From Neptuniibacter caesariensis (GTDB lineage: Bacteria; Pseudomonadota; Gammaproteobacteria; Pseudomonadales; Balneatricaceae), in contig NZ_CH724125.1 in NCBI RefSeq assembly GCF_000153345.1, positions 313,653 through 377,652 on the forward strand: DNA of 64,000 nucleotides. The letters run 5' to 3'. Position 1 is the stretch's first letter, and the number at the start of each line of letters is the position of its first letter. Shown here one piece after another: positions 1 through 8,986 of the stretch. Below the pieces are notes generated by a model. The model searched no databases. It worked only from the letters and a program-made list of their open reading frames with translations, and was not told the origin of the DNA. A program made the translations under genes and the position numbers.

Positions 1-843
1 GATCTCGCCAACGCTTTCCAGTGCAGATTTAATGTAATCCGCATTGCCCATGGATACCCCACCGGATGAGATGACAATATCTGCTCGGCGCTCCGCTTCT
101 TTGAGTGCTTCAATCATCGCAGCTTCAGAGTCTTCAATAATGCCAAGATCTACAACATTGCAGCCCAGGCGCTTCAAAAGACCGTGCAGCGTGTATCTAT
201 TGGTGTCGTAGATGCAGTTTTGTGGAAGTGGCTGGCCTTGAGCTGTTACCTCATCGCCTGTTGAAAATATAGCGACCCTGACAGGGGCGAATACTTCTAC
301 TTCGCTGTAGCCTAGTGACGCAAGCAGCCCGAGCTCCTGCGGACGAAGTAGCTGGCCTGCTGAAAGCACTGTGTCGCCTTGTGCAATATCTTCCCCGGCC
401 AGGCGAACATGTTGTCCAATTTCCAGATGACCGGTATAGCTAAGTGTTTGTTCTTTAACGGTGCAGGCTTCTTTAATAATGATGCTGTCCGCGCCCTTAG
501 GTAAGGGGGCGCCGGTCATAATTTCAACCGCCTGACCTTGGTGTACCGTTGAATCAAAGTTACCACCAGCGTAGACGGTGCCGATGATCTCTATTTCCAT
601 ATTTTCAGCAACGCTTTCTGCGCAAACGGCATAGCCATCCATTGCTGAATTGGTTTGCTGAGGCACGTTGATGGTAGAGATGATCTCTTGAGCCAGAATG
701 CAGTCGACCGCTTCTGTTATGGGTATGATTTTTGTTTCAGTCTTTACCGATATCTGCTCAAGAATGTGCGTAATGCTTTCTGCTACAGGGAGCATTTTTC
801 CTGGGTTGGCTGCCGGATCGAAGCAGCTTAAAATCTCACTCAT
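1..843 (-). CDS. moeA: Molybdopterin molybdenumtransferase MoeA (partial, 3' end outside window)
   Basis: MoeA inserts molybdate (or tungstate) into adenylylated molybdopterin in the cytoplasm. The reading frame opens at an ATG at 843 and runs without a stop to the left edge, giving 281 codons of a family usually about 400 residues long. Visible landmarks are the N-terminal segment with SAMDGYAV, the EIMTGAPLPKGAD segment, the FSTGDEV motif and the VSSGGVSMG motif of the MPT-binding domain. It starts 5 bp after the stop of the MobA-MobB gene and is the last visible gene of the tup-mob-moe operon, which fits loading of Mo or W for the nearby formate dehydrogenase. The identification is firm; only the C-terminus is unseen. 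Confidence 0.95.
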   Translation of the reverse strand, partial: MSEILSCFDPAANPGKMLPVAESITHILEQISVKTETKIIPITEAVDCILAQEIISTINVPQQTNSAMDGYAVCAESVAENMEIEIIGTVYAGGNFDSTVHQGQAVEIMTGAPLPKGADSIIIKEACTVKEQTLSYTGHLEIGQHVRLAGEDIAQGDTVLSAGQLLRPQELGLLASLGYSEVEVFAPVRVAIFSTGDEVTAQGQPLPQNCIYDTNRYTLHGLLKRLGCNVVDLGIIEDSEAAMIEALKEAERRADIVISSGGVSMGNADYIKSALESVGEI

Positions 844-848
844 TACGC

Positions 849-1949
849 TTACCTATGATCGCTCTCTTTGATGTATTGTTTAATAAAATCAGTTAGTTGT
901 TGAATATTATTAAGATCTAGTTGAGTAATATCCCGTTCGAGCTGCTGAGGCTCGTCAGAGGCAAATGCAATAATATTTTCATCGTCCTGATACATTAACG
1001 GCTTGCCTACGGCTTTTCTATACAGCTCTATTTTGGGGAAAGCTTCTAGTTTAAACCCTTCAACAAGCACCAGATCAAGCAGGGAGTGATCCATTCTGTT
1101 GATCATATGCATCAGAGAAGGTCTATCGCCCTGATCCTGTTCAACCATCAACGCCCATCGTTTACCCGAGCATATTAGCATCTGGTCAGCGCCCGCTTTA
1201 CGTATCTCATAACTATCTTTGCCAGGGTGATCAACGTCAAAGCGGTGATGGGCATGCTTAACGACACCTACTCTGATTCCCTGCTCTTTCAGCGCTGGAA
1301 TCAGTTGCTTGAGCAGTGTGGTTTTGCCAGTACCGCTCCAGGCTGCAAAACCCAGGATCTTAGGCATCTGCTGAAGATCTGACAGGTCGTCCCTTCGGTT
1401 GACGTTAATGAATGCCTCCGGGTGATCAGAAAAATCGACCTGGGTGGTATTATGAATGGCATACCAGCGATCAATTTTTCGCTCACCTTCAGCGAGTGTC
1501 GCCATTAGGCTTGGTAGTAGCGATCTCTTGATTAAGCTAACCACGGGTTGCATGCGCTTGCCATCGGTTGCAACGGCGATTTCGGAACCTTCCGATATGG
1601 CTTTGTCGAGCATCCGTTCTGCAAGGTTGCGCGGCAGGTTTGGGCTATCGCAAGGCGCAAATAAAACCCATTCTGTTGCAGCGTGGTGTAACCCGGTAGC
1701 CATGCCCATGAGTGGTCCCTGGAAATCACCTTCAAGATCGGTCACCACGGGGAATCCGAGGGTGCCGTATGCATCGAGGCTGCGGTTCGCATTGATGAGT
1801 GTTCTACCAACCTGAGGGCCAACCAGATCAAGTACATGCTTGATCAAGGGCTTACCGTTCAGTTCCATCCAGCCCTTGTCGACTCCACCCATGCGTCGCG
1901 CCATACCGCCTGCAAGGATGACAGCGGTGATTTGATCGGTCTTATGCAT
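849..1949 (-). CDS. mobAB: Fused MobA-MobB molybdenum cofactor guanylyltransferase/GTP-binding protein
   Basis: The N-terminal half (about residues 1-190) is MobA, which attaches GMP to Mo-molybdopterin, with the nucleotide-binding loop LAGGMARRMGG followed by DKG. The C-terminal half (about 195-366) is MobB, with the P-loop GFAAWSGTGKTT and the VKHAHH and DSYEIRKAGA segments. Fusion of the two is known but less common than separate genes. I chose the ATG at 1949 because a GAGG lies about six bases upstream; an upstream in-frame ATG at 1961 would add four residues. Either start overlaps the end of tupC, suggesting translational coupling. The product supplies bis-MGD, the cofactor of the downstream formate dehydrogenase. 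Confidence 0.93.
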   Translation of the reverse strand: MHKTDQITAVILAGGMARRMGGVDKGWMELNGKPLIKHVLDLVGPQVGRTLINANRSLDAYGTLGFPVVTDLEGDFQGPLMGMATGLHHAATEWVLFAPCDSPNLPRNLAERMLDKAISEGSEIAVATDGKRMQPVVSLIKRSLLPSLMATLAEGERKIDRWYAIHNTTQVDFSDHPEAFINVNRRDDLSDLQQMPKILGFAAWSGTGKTTLLKQLIPALKEQGIRVGVVKHAHHRFDVDHPGKDSYEIRKAGADQMLICSGKRWALMVEQDQGDRPSLMHMINRMDHSLLDLVLVEGFKLEAFPKIELYRKAVGKPLMYQDDENIIAFASDEPQQLERDITQLDLNNIQQLTDFIKQYIKESDHR

Positions 1950-2613
1950 AGAGAGCCTCATTTACAACATTCTTTTTAAGCTGGCCACCGGTTAGAAGCA
2001 TATTTTGCTTACAAAGTTCGGTGACAGGATTTGATTGATGGCTGGAAACCATAATCGCTGTGCCGCAGTTTTGCAGGTCAGCGACAAGTTCCGCAACATT
2101 CTGTACAGATTTTTTGTCGAGATTGGCAGTCGGTTCATCCAGAAACAATAAGCCAGGGTTTAGTACCCAGGCTCTGGCTAATGCTAGGCGCTGCTTTTCA
2201 CCACCTGACAAGGAGTAGGCTTGTTGATGAGCTAGAGGTTCTAGCCTGGACCAGCTAAGCGCCTTATCGACGGCATCATTAGTTTGTTGCCTGCTGCTAC
2301 CGCGAAGTTTTAAGCCGTAGGCAAGGTTTTCACGAACAGTTCCTGAGAAAATGTAGGGTGACTGGTGGAGGTAGATAACCCTGGGGTGTAAGTTTGACGA
2401 CCAGAGCTTACGCTTGGCTGGGGTAACGGATACCTGTCCTTCGCAGGGTTTATCTAGCCCTGCCAGAACCTTCATCAGCGTGGTTTTGCCTACGCCGTTA
2501 TCGCCATTTAAATGGATACTGTCGCCCTCTTTCAGGTTCAGGGTGTCAATGCTGAACAATTGGCGAGCACCAAAGCGTTTAATCAGATTCGTTGCATTTA
2601 ATTCTAGATTCAT
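1942..2613 (-). CDS. tupC: Tungstate ABC transporter, ATP-binding protein
   Basis: This is the ATPase of a TupABC-type tungstate importer, acting at the inner face of the cytoplasmic membrane. It has Walker A GDNGVGKTT, signature LSGGEKQR, and Walker B LLFLDEPTANLD within 223 residues, normal for a minimal ABC ATPase. It lies 27 bp downstream of the permease gene and its end overlaps the mobAB start. Tungstate rather than molybdate specificity is inferred from the binding protein in the same operon. Transport of W would fit a W- or Mo-containing formate dehydrogenase encoded about 10 kb away. Confidence 0.9.
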   Translation of the reverse strand: MNLELNATNLIKRFGARQLFSIDTLNLKEGDSIHLNGDNGVGKTTLMKVLAGLDKPCEGQVSVTPAKRKLWSSNLHPRVIYLHQSPYIFSGTVRENLAYGLKLRGSSRQQTNDAVDKALSWSRLEPLAHQQAYSLSGGEKQRLALARAWVLNPGLLFLDEPTANLDKKSVQNVAELVADLQNCGTAIMVSSHQSNPVTELCKQNMLLTGGQLKKNVVNEALYA

Positions 2614-2640
2614 AACATCACTCCTGACTGACCTTGAGGG

Positions 2641-3342
2641 TCAAACCAGTCTTCCTTTGCCTCGAACTGAGACAAGGGTCACATTAAGTAATAGTGCAAG
2701 CAAAAGCAGTACAAGACCCAGTGCGATCCCTTGTGCAAACATACCCTTGCTTGTTTCGAGTGCAATCGCGGTAGGTATGTTCCGCGTATACCCCATGATG
2801 TTGCCACCGATCATCATCGAGCAGCCGACTTCGGAAATTATTCTGCCAAACGCTGCGACAACTGCAGCTAATAGTGCAAATCGGGCCTCGCGCATGATTG
2901 TAATGACTGCCATACAGCAGTTAGCGCCCAGCGTTCTGGCTGTTTCCCATGCGCGTTTATCAATGGCCTGAAATGCGGAATGGCTCATGCAAACCAAAAG
3001 CGGAAACGCCAGCGCAACCTGCCCGATAACCATGGCCGGTTGGGTAAATAGCAGGTGAAAATCACCAAATGGTCCGCTGCGTGACAGTAGCAAGTAGAGC
3101 GTTAACCCTACGACTACAGTAGGTGCAGCCATTAATGCGTTAAATATAGCGATAACCGCAGTGCGCCCTTTGAAGTCGAGCATGGCCAGAAGAAAACCGA
3201 CCAGCGCTGCGGGCAAAGTAGCGATCGCAATGGCGGTAAGCGACACTCGAAACGAAACACCGATAATATCCCAAAGGTCGGGATCAAAACTAAACAACAG
3301 TTGTAACGCCAGCGCGGTCGTTTCAAAAAGATTATCTTGCAT
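2641..3342 (-). CDS. tupB: Tungstate ABC transporter, permease
   Basis: A 233-residue inner-membrane permease of the binding-protein-dependent transport family. Several hydrophobic spans are evident, and the EAA-like cytoplasmic loop is at AWETARTLGAN. The first segment after the N-terminus (LWDIIGVSFRVSLTAIAIA) resembles TupB/WtpB permeases. It sits between tupA (26 bp upstream) and tupC (27 bp downstream) on the same strand, so all three are very probably cotranscribed from the sigma54 promoter upstream of tupA. Family and operon position make the call firm. Confidence 0.9.
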   Translation of the reverse strand: MQDNLFETTALALQLLFSFDPDLWDIIGVSFRVSLTAIAIATLPAALVGFLLAMLDFKGRTAVIAIFNALMAAPTVVVGLTLYLLLSRSGPFGDFHLLFTQPAMVIGQVALAFPLLVCMSHSAFQAIDKRAWETARTLGANCCMAVITIMREARFALLAAVVAAFGRIISEVGCSMMIGGNIMGYTRNIPTAIALETSKGMFAQGIALGLVLLLLALLLNVTLVSVRGKGRLV

Positions 3343-3368
3343 TGCAAAAGCTACTTCAGGCTAATGGT

Positions 3369-4196
3369 TTACTTCTCTGCAACAGCTGGCTGTGCAGAAC
3401 CATGAAACAGTGCTTTACCGTTGATTCGGAAATCATTAATCATCTGCTGGCCCTCGGTTGAGGTGAACCAGTCAGATAGTTGCACTGCGCCTTTAGTGTT
3501 CAGGCCATTGTGAAGCTGGGGATTAACCTGGATGATCTGATAAGGATTGAATAAACGTTTGTCGCCTTCCACCAGTAATTTCAATTGCAGTCTTGATTCA
3601 TAAGCGAGCCAGGTGCCCCGGTCGGTCAGCGTGTAGCCATTGAGTTCGTCGGCCATCTGCAGGACTTTGCCCATGCCCTGACCCACTTCCTTATAGTTAC
3701 TGAATGCTTTGCCTTGTGATGTGCTTTTCCATAAAGATAGCTCTTTCTTGTGGGTGCCTGAATCATCACCGCGAGAGATAAAGCTTTCATCTGCTGCCGC
3801 AATGGCTGCCAGAGCTGAGGAAACATCAGACTTGCCCTTTATGCCTGCAGGGTCTGCTTCGGGGCCGACTAGAACAAAATCGTTATACATGACGCTTTGT
3901 GGGTTGATGCCAAACCCTTTTGCGACAAATTTCTGCTCAGACTTGGGAGCGTGAGTCATTACCACATCAACGTCACCCGCCTGACCCATTCTCAACGCTT
4001 TTCCTGTGCCTACTGCGATTACCTGTACCTTAGCGTCATGTTTCTTTTCAAAGACAGGAAGCAACTTATCTAGCAAGCCGGAGTTGTAAGTGCTGGTTGT
4101 GGTTGCTAATCGGATAATCTGCTCTTCAGCTACTGCTGTTACAGAGCTGGTGGCTAAGATTGTTGTGGAGATTGCTGCGGCGATCCACTTTTTCAT
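3369..4196 (-). CDS. tupA: Tungstate-binding periplasmic protein
   Basis: A 275-residue secreted binding protein with a signal peptide (about residues 1-23, ending SVTAVA). The mature start carries LATTTSTYNSGLLDKLLP, the oxyanion-binding TTTS-type segment typical of TupA, followed by VGTGKALRMGQAGDVDVV. It would capture tungstate in the periplasm for TupBC. It is the first gene of the tup-mob-moe operon, and a sigma54-type promoter lies about 75 bp upstream of its ATG. Specificity for W over Mo is a family inference, not something visible directly. Confidence 0.92.
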   Translation of the reverse strand: MKKWIAAAISTTILATSSVTAVAEEQIIRLATTTSTYNSGLLDKLLPVFEKKHDAKVQVIAVGTGKALRMGQAGDVDVVMTHAPKSEQKFVAKGFGINPQSVMYNDFVLVGPEADPAGIKGKSDVSSALAAIAAADESFISRGDDSGTHKKELSLWKSTSQGKAFSNYKEVGQGMGKVLQMADELNGYTLTDRGTWLAYESRLQLKLLVEGDKRLFNPYQIIQVNPQLHNGLNTKGAVQLSDWFTSTEGQQMINDFRINGKALFHGSAQPAVAEK

Positions 4197-4270
4197 CGTT
4201 CATTCCCTTTTTAATTATGCTGGCCAATTTATGGTTGGCCTTTATCTGTTTTTGACCTGAGTGACTCTTC

Positions 4271-4287
4271 AGCAATTTGGATGCCAA
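4271..4287 (-). promoter_or_regulatory. Sigma54 promoter of the tup operon
   Basis: On the minus strand the bases read TTGGCATCCAAATTGCT, matching the sigma54 -24/-12 consensus with GG and GC exactly ten bases apart. The expected start of transcription is near 4260, about 64 bp before the tupA ATG. Three palindromic candidate activator sites lie 120-210 bp upstream, the usual enhancer distance. The match is direct; function is inferred. Confidence 0.75.
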
Positions 4288-4381
4288 TTTACATGCCTGT
4301 TGTCATTGGGCTTATATCCTTGAACAAAGGTATATGTTTTGTGGGGTAATAGAGATTTGAGAGGTAATAATCGTTTTTATT

Positions 4382-4470
4382 TGGTCAAAATGAACCATTG
4401 GTCTTATCGGAATAAAAATAACAATGGGTCATAATGACCTTGCTAGAGATTGGTAGGGACATTTTGTCTC
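4382..4470. promoter_or_regulatory. Cluster of three candidate enhancer sites for the sigma54 regulator
   Basis: Three related 15-bp imperfect palindromes occur at 4382-4396 (TGGTCAAAATGAACC), 4426-4440 (GGGTCATAATGACCT) and 4456-4470 (GGGACATTTTGTCTC). They match the sites at 9999-10013 and 11189-11203. They sit between the tup promoter and the start of the sigma54 response regulator gene, so they could activate tup and also autoregulate the regulator. They are the main content of the 335-bp intergenic region 4197-4531. Confidence 0.6.
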
Positions 4471-4531
4471 ATATGATTAAAATAGCGCTGCACTTCACAC
4501 CATTTTGGTTATTTAAAGAGATTGAATATCA

Positions 4532-5899
4532 ATGAACTCCCCTTCTGCTGTTGATTCCTTGCCTGCTGTTTCTGTTTTAATCGTTGATGACGAAGAGGGA
4601 ATGCGCAGTTTCTTGAATAAAGCGCTCAGTAAACGTTTTGCTTTAGTGGAAACGGCAGGTAGTGTCGAAGAAGCTGAAGAGCTACGAAAGCGCTGTCATT
4701 TCGACCTTCTGATTGTCGATATAAAGCTGCCGGGGCGCTCAGGAATGGAGTGGCATGAGGCGCTGGAAGATAACAATCGTTCCAGTGATATCATCTTTAT
4801 GACTGCTTATGCTGATCTTGAAACAGCGATTCAGGCGCTTAGAGTCGGTGCTTCAGATTTCATTCTAAAACCATTCCGTCTTGAACAAATGACCAATGCC
4901 GTGGATCGCTGCCTGCAGCGTAGAGCAATGGAAAGAACGAATTTTGTGCTTCGCAGAGAGGTGGAAAATGCCTTTCCTATGACCGATATGATTGGCAGCA
5001 GCCCTGCAATTCAGCAGGTGCTGGATGTCATTCATCGGGTAGCGAGTACGCCTTCCGCGGTATTAATCGAAGGGGAAACGGGTACCGGTAAAGAACTTGC
5101 TGCGAGAATGCTTCATCAACTCAGTAATCGCAGCGGGCCTTTTGTGCCAGTCAACTGTGGCGCGATTGCGCCGGACCTGCTCGAAGCGGAGTTGTTTGGT
5201 CATACCAAAGGTGCGTTTACCGGCGCAACTAAAGCGCGCGACGGATTGTTCAACTATGCCAGCGGCGGCACCCTGTTCCTCGATGAGATTGGTGAAATTC
5301 CGCTAATCATGCAAGCTAAACTGCTCCGGGCCCTGGAGTTGAAAGCTGTTCGACCGGTAGGGAGTGAGCAAGAGACCAGCGTTGATGTTCGAATTGTTGC
5401 AGCGACAAACCGCAATCTTAAAGAAGAGGTCGCAGAAGGTCGTTTCAGAGAAGATTTGTATTACCGTTTAAACGTGTTGAGTATCACCCTTCCCCCGCTT
5501 AGGGATCGAAGAGAGGATTTGCCGGATCTGATACATCACTTTTCAACTAAGCTGTCGCGCGAGCTAGGCTTAGCCCCGATCCCATTCACTCACGATGATC
5601 TTAAGGTGATGCAAAGTTATAGCTGGGCGGGCAATATTCGAGAGTTAAAGAATCTGATAGAGCGATGTATCTTACTGGGTAAGCTCCCGGCAGATTATTT
5701 CCGTGAGCAAGAAGATGGCGAAACGAAAGCTTGTGGTAGTTTTGCAGGCTGGTCCCTTGATGAGGTTGAAAAGCATCATATTCTGTTAACCCTTGAACAG
5801 CATCAAGGTAATAAATCCTCTGCGGCTCGCGAGCTGGGTGTTTCGAGAAAAACGCTGGATCGTAAACTGATAGCCTGGTCATCTACGGAAGCGGTGTGA
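4532..5899 (+). CDS. NtrC-family sigma54-dependent response regulator
   Basis: A 455-residue activator with a receiver domain (about 13-125, phosphoacceptor D63 in VDIKLPG), a central AAA+ domain (Walker A GETGTGKE at 181-188, the sigma54-contacting GAFTGA at 227-232, Walker B LFLDE around 248-252) and a C-terminal Fis-type helix-turn-helix (KSSAARELGVSRKTLDRKL). It should bind palindromic enhancers and open sigma54 promoters. It forms an operon with the sensor kinase gene 7 bp downstream and faces tupABC. Four sigma54 promoters with matching palindromes in this region make it the probable regulator of the tup, fdhD and fdh operons. The signal it answers is unknown. Confidence 0.93.
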   Translation: MNSPSAVDSLPAVSVLIVDDEEGMRSFLNKALSKRFALVETAGSVEEAEELRKRCHFDLLIVDIKLPGRSGMEWHEALEDNNRSSDIIFMTAYADLETAIQALRVGASDFILKPFRLEQMTNAVDRCLQRRAMERTNFVLRREVENAFPMTDMIGSSPAIQQVLDVIHRVASTPSAVLIEGETGTGKELAARMLHQLSNRSGPFVPVNCGAIAPDLLEAELFGHTKGAFTGATKARDGLFNYASGGTLFLDEIGEIPLIMQAKLLRALELKAVRPVGSEQETSVDVRIVAATNRNLKEEVAEGRFREDLYYRLNVLSITLPPLRDRREDLPDLIHHFSTKLSRELGLAPIPFTHDDLKVMQSYSWAGNIRELKNLIERCILLGKLPADYFREQEDGETKACGSFAGWSLDEVEKHHILLTLEQHQGNKSSAARELGVSRKTLDRKLIAWSSTEAV

Positions 5900-5906
5900 A
5901 TGATCC

Positions 5907-8036
5907 ATGCTGAAGTTTATCCGCTTAAGTAAAAGCTCATTAAGGCATAAATTACTAACGCTTACGCTTCTGCCTCTTGCGATGACAGCACTCGGTTTTG
6001 TATTGATGGCTGCATACTGGACGACTAGCTACACCGATCGCCAACTGTATATGAAAGTTAGTGCTGATCTGTCAGTCGCCAGAGGAACGCTTGATTTTAT
6101 GCAGCAGGAACAGGAGAACATCCTGGACCAGTTGGCAAATAGCTATGAGTTTCGAACTAACCTGCAGTTGGGTAATTCCCGTGCGATGAGAGTTCAGCTT
6201 AGTGAAGTTAAGCAGAGCCGTTCTTTTGATTTTCTTCGGTTCATTCCGGCCGAAGATATTTCGGGCCTTAACGAAACGACTGTAAAAAATCTTTATAAGC
6301 ATGCAGATAAAAAGCAGAGCGTTAAGGGGATTGCAGTACTTGAGGCTGAAGAGCTGGAGCAGATTAGAGTTGGGTTGAGCGAACGAGCCAGAATTAATCT
6401 GATTGATACGCCAAGAGCGGTGCCAACTGAAAGGCAGCGAGAAAATCGTGCAATGGTATTACGCGCTTTCGTGCCTGTTCTTGATGATTTTGGTGAGTTG
6501 ATCGGTATTCTGGACGCGGGGACGCTTCTCAATAACACAACAACAGCCGTCGATCGAATTCGTGATCTCGTATACGGTGACGGCTCTTTGCCCGAGGGCG
6601 GTATAGGGACAGTTACCCTCTTTCTTGATGATGTGAGGATCAGTACCAATGTTCCGCAATCCCTGGACAGCTCATATGAAAATGGTCACCTGACTTTAAA
6701 GCAGCGCGCTGTGGGAACGCGGGTGTCGGCTGAGGTGAGAAAGGAGGTTCTGCTAAAAGGGAATACCTGGATAGACCGGGCTTTCGTTGTGAATGACTGG
6801 TATATATCAGCGTATCAGCCGTTACTTGATTTTAATAACAAGAAAATCGGCATGATCTACGCTGGTTTTACTGAAGCGCCCTTTACTAAAATCTATTATA
6901 AAACCCTGCTTGAGTCTGCCTTTATTATCGCTTTGATTATGCTGGTTTCTGCGGTTGTTGTTATTAAGCACACCCAGCTATTGCTTCGCCCGCTTTCCAA
7001 AATTCTTAATGTAGTGACTTCGGTAAAAAACGGCGAGATGCAGCCAAGAATCGGCAAGCTTGAAACGGATGATGAGTTGGTTGATCTGGCTGAACAGTTC
7101 GACATTATGCTCGATCTACTTGAGAAGCGTGAGCATCAAATCAGGCAGGCAAATGACCGCTTAGAAATAACGGTTGAGCAAAGAACCCGTTCTTTGAGGC
7201 GTCGTACCGAGGCTTTAAAACAGCATATACGTTTATTAAAAAGCACACGTAAGCAGTTGTTAGATAAAGAAAAGCTTGCGGTGCTGGGTGAGCTTACCGC
7301 AGGTATCGCACATGAAATTAATAATCCTGCGGCCGTCATTCTAGGTAATGTGGATCTTCTGGTGGCGGAGCTTGCTGATGATGTTAACCCTGTACAGGAA
7401 GAGGTCGATATGATCATCCAGCAGGTTTACAGAATTCGCTCTCTTATCAATAACCTTCTTCAGTACAGTCGACCTGGGCATTATGTCGAAAGCTATGAAT
7501 TAATGGCAACGGATAAAGTTATTGATGATACGCTGCTGCTGGTTTCGCATGCATTGGAGAAGCAACAGGTTACTGTTGAAAAGGCTTACCAGGCAAGCTG
7601 CCCAGTTGAGATTAACTGTCAGCAGGTTCAACAGGTATTGGTTAATCTGATTCTTAACGCATCTCATGCGCTGGAAGGCCCTGGCTCGATCAAACTAAAA
7701 ACCTCAAACTGGCTGGAAGAAGAGCAGATTATCGGTTCCGTGATTGAAGTTGAGGATCACGGCAAAGGCATTGATCCCGATAACTTATCGAAGATCTTTG
7801 ACCCCTTCTTTACCACAAAGAAAAGCGGCACAGGTCTGGGATTATCGGTAAGTTATGGAATTATTCGCCGTCATGGCGGCGATATTCGGGTCCACTCCTC
7901 CCCAGAATCCGGAACTGTGTTTAGTGTTTATCTTCGTAACAAAGCAGAGATATCGGGGGATGGTAGCCTCGATGGGATTCTGGAGGGGCTTGCTGCGGCA
8001 GAACGGACCAACAGGCGTGCTACCGAGCTTGAGTGA
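5907..8036 (+). CDS. Membrane sensor histidine kinase with periplasmic Cache-type domain
   Basis: A 709-residue kinase pairing with the preceding sigma54 regulator. An N-terminal membrane span (about 17-40) is followed by a large periplasmic region (about 41-335) of double-Cache type, a second span (about 338-356), a HAMP linker, a coiled coil, a HisKA domain with phosphorylated histidine at about H469 (GIAHEINNPA) and an HATPase domain with NLILNASHAL (N box), VEDHGKGID and GTGLGLS. Cache domains usually bind small metabolites such as carboxylates, so formate or a related acid is a plausible ligand, but that is inference. The gene starts 7 bp after the regulator gene. Confidence 0.92.
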   Translation: MLKFIRLSKSSLRHKLLTLTLLPLAMTALGFVLMAAYWTTSYTDRQLYMKVSADLSVARGTLDFMQQEQENILDQLANSYEFRTNLQLGNSRAMRVQLSEVKQSRSFDFLRFIPAEDISGLNETTVKNLYKHADKKQSVKGIAVLEAEELEQIRVGLSERARINLIDTPRAVPTERQRENRAMVLRAFVPVLDDFGELIGILDAGTLLNNTTTAVDRIRDLVYGDGSLPEGGIGTVTLFLDDVRISTNVPQSLDSSYENGHLTLKQRAVGTRVSAEVRKEVLLKGNTWIDRAFVVNDWYISAYQPLLDFNNKKIGMIYAGFTEAPFTKIYYKTLLESAFIIALIMLVSAVVVIKHTQLLLRPLSKILNVVTSVKNGEMQPRIGKLETDDELVDLAEQFDIMLDLLEKREHQIRQANDRLEITVEQRTRSLRRRTEALKQHIRLLKSTRKQLLDKEKLAVLGELTAGIAHEINNPAAVILGNVDLLVAELADDVNPVQEEVDMIIQQVYRIRSLINNLLQYSRPGHYVESYELMATDKVIDDTLLLVSHALEKQQVTVEKAYQASCPVEINCQQVQQVLVNLILNASHALEGPGSIKLKTSNWLEEEQIIGSVIEVEDHGKGIDPDNLSKIFDPFFTTKKSGTGLGLSVSYGIIRRHGGDIRVHSSPESGTVFSVYLRNKAEISGDGSLDGILEGLAAAERTNRRATELE

Positions 8037-8077
8037 TGTTACAAGCTGGTAAAGTCCATGACAAGCTCCCGGGCTCC

Positions 8078-8986
8078 CTAGCCTGGGTCGGCGCTCCAGA
8101 TGAGTCTTCCGCATCGACTCAGATCATAACCCTGAAGGTTTTGCGCTAATGAAATCCCTTCAGGGCTTTGTAAAAACTCAAAGAGTTGCTGCAGCAGCTT
8201 TCGGAAGTAAACATTCCGCGGTACAACAAGATCAAAGCTTTCTTCGCTAACAGGGATAAAGCCAAGACCGAATTCGCGGGCGGCGCTGAGTGTGCCTGGG
8301 CCTATGTCTGCCTCGCCTTTGGCAATAAGTGAGGCAACCTCTCGTTCTGAAAATGCAACATTGCTGACCGTTAATCTATCCGCAGGAAAGGCCTGACCGG
8401 CCAGCCATTCGTTAAGGAATCGTTGAGATCCCGCGCCTTCCTGGCGCGTAACCCAGCGAGTACTGTAATTAAGCGCCTCATCAGGACTTAGCAATCTTTC
8501 CAGGTCATTGTTTCGCACAATGAGGCCCATGCTACGCCGGAAAAGGTGTACTAAAATCCAGTGTTTCGATTGCTGGAACTGCTGCATCAGCGCAGGATGA
8601 CGAATCTCACTCTCCTCTGCCCTTCCCCAGTGGATTGCACATGCGTCAGCGTGACCTTGAGCCAATAGTTCTAAGCCAAGCTTTGTGCCAGTCACCGTGT
8701 AGCTAAATAGCGCTTTGTTTCTTAAATGCTGGGTTAGTCGATTGGCTGTGGCCTGCAGTAAAGGGTCATCGCTGCCTGATAATAATAAGCGGTCTGCCAT
8801 CATGCCGCTGTGGCAGCTTTCCAGTAACCATCGATCCACCAGTGACTTAGGGAAAAGCCATTTGCCGGTTAACTTTGTGGCAGGGATTTCCCCTTCTGCC
8901 GCCATCGCATAAACCTTTTTCTCATTGAGGTGAAGGTACTCTGCGAGTTGCTTTACATTCAAAAAGGCCTGGCTCATATCGCTCAT
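8078..8986 (-). CDS. Helix-turn-helix regulator with periplasmic-binding-protein-like domain
   Basis: A 302-residue cytoplasmic protein with an excisionase/MerR-like N-terminal helix-turn-helix (about 6-53, from FLNVKQLAEYLHLNEKKVYA to the RWL end) fused to a PBP-like ligand domain (about 70-290). Such fusions are often found beside molybdate or tungstate genes and are thought to sense oxyanions, though the ligand here is not shown. Its start overlaps the end of fdhD by 4 bp, so it is translated from the same operon. It may be a one-component Mo/W or formate-pathway regulator acting beside the two-component system upstream. No signal peptide is visible. Confidence 0.85.
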   Translation of the reverse strand: MSDMSQAFLNVKQLAEYLHLNEKKVYAMAAEGEIPATKLTGKWLFPKSLVDRWLLESCHSGMMADRLLLSGSDDPLLQATANRLTQHLRNKALFSYTVTGTKLGLELLAQGHADACAIHWGRAEESEIRHPALMQQFQQSKHWILVHLFRRSMGLIVRNNDLERLLSPDEALNYSTRWVTRQEGAGSQRFLNEWLAGQAFPADRLTVSNVAFSEREVASLIAKGEADIGPGTLSAAREFGLGFIPVSEESFDLVVPRNVYFRKLLQQLFEFLQSPEGISLAQNLQGYDLSRCGRLIWSADPG

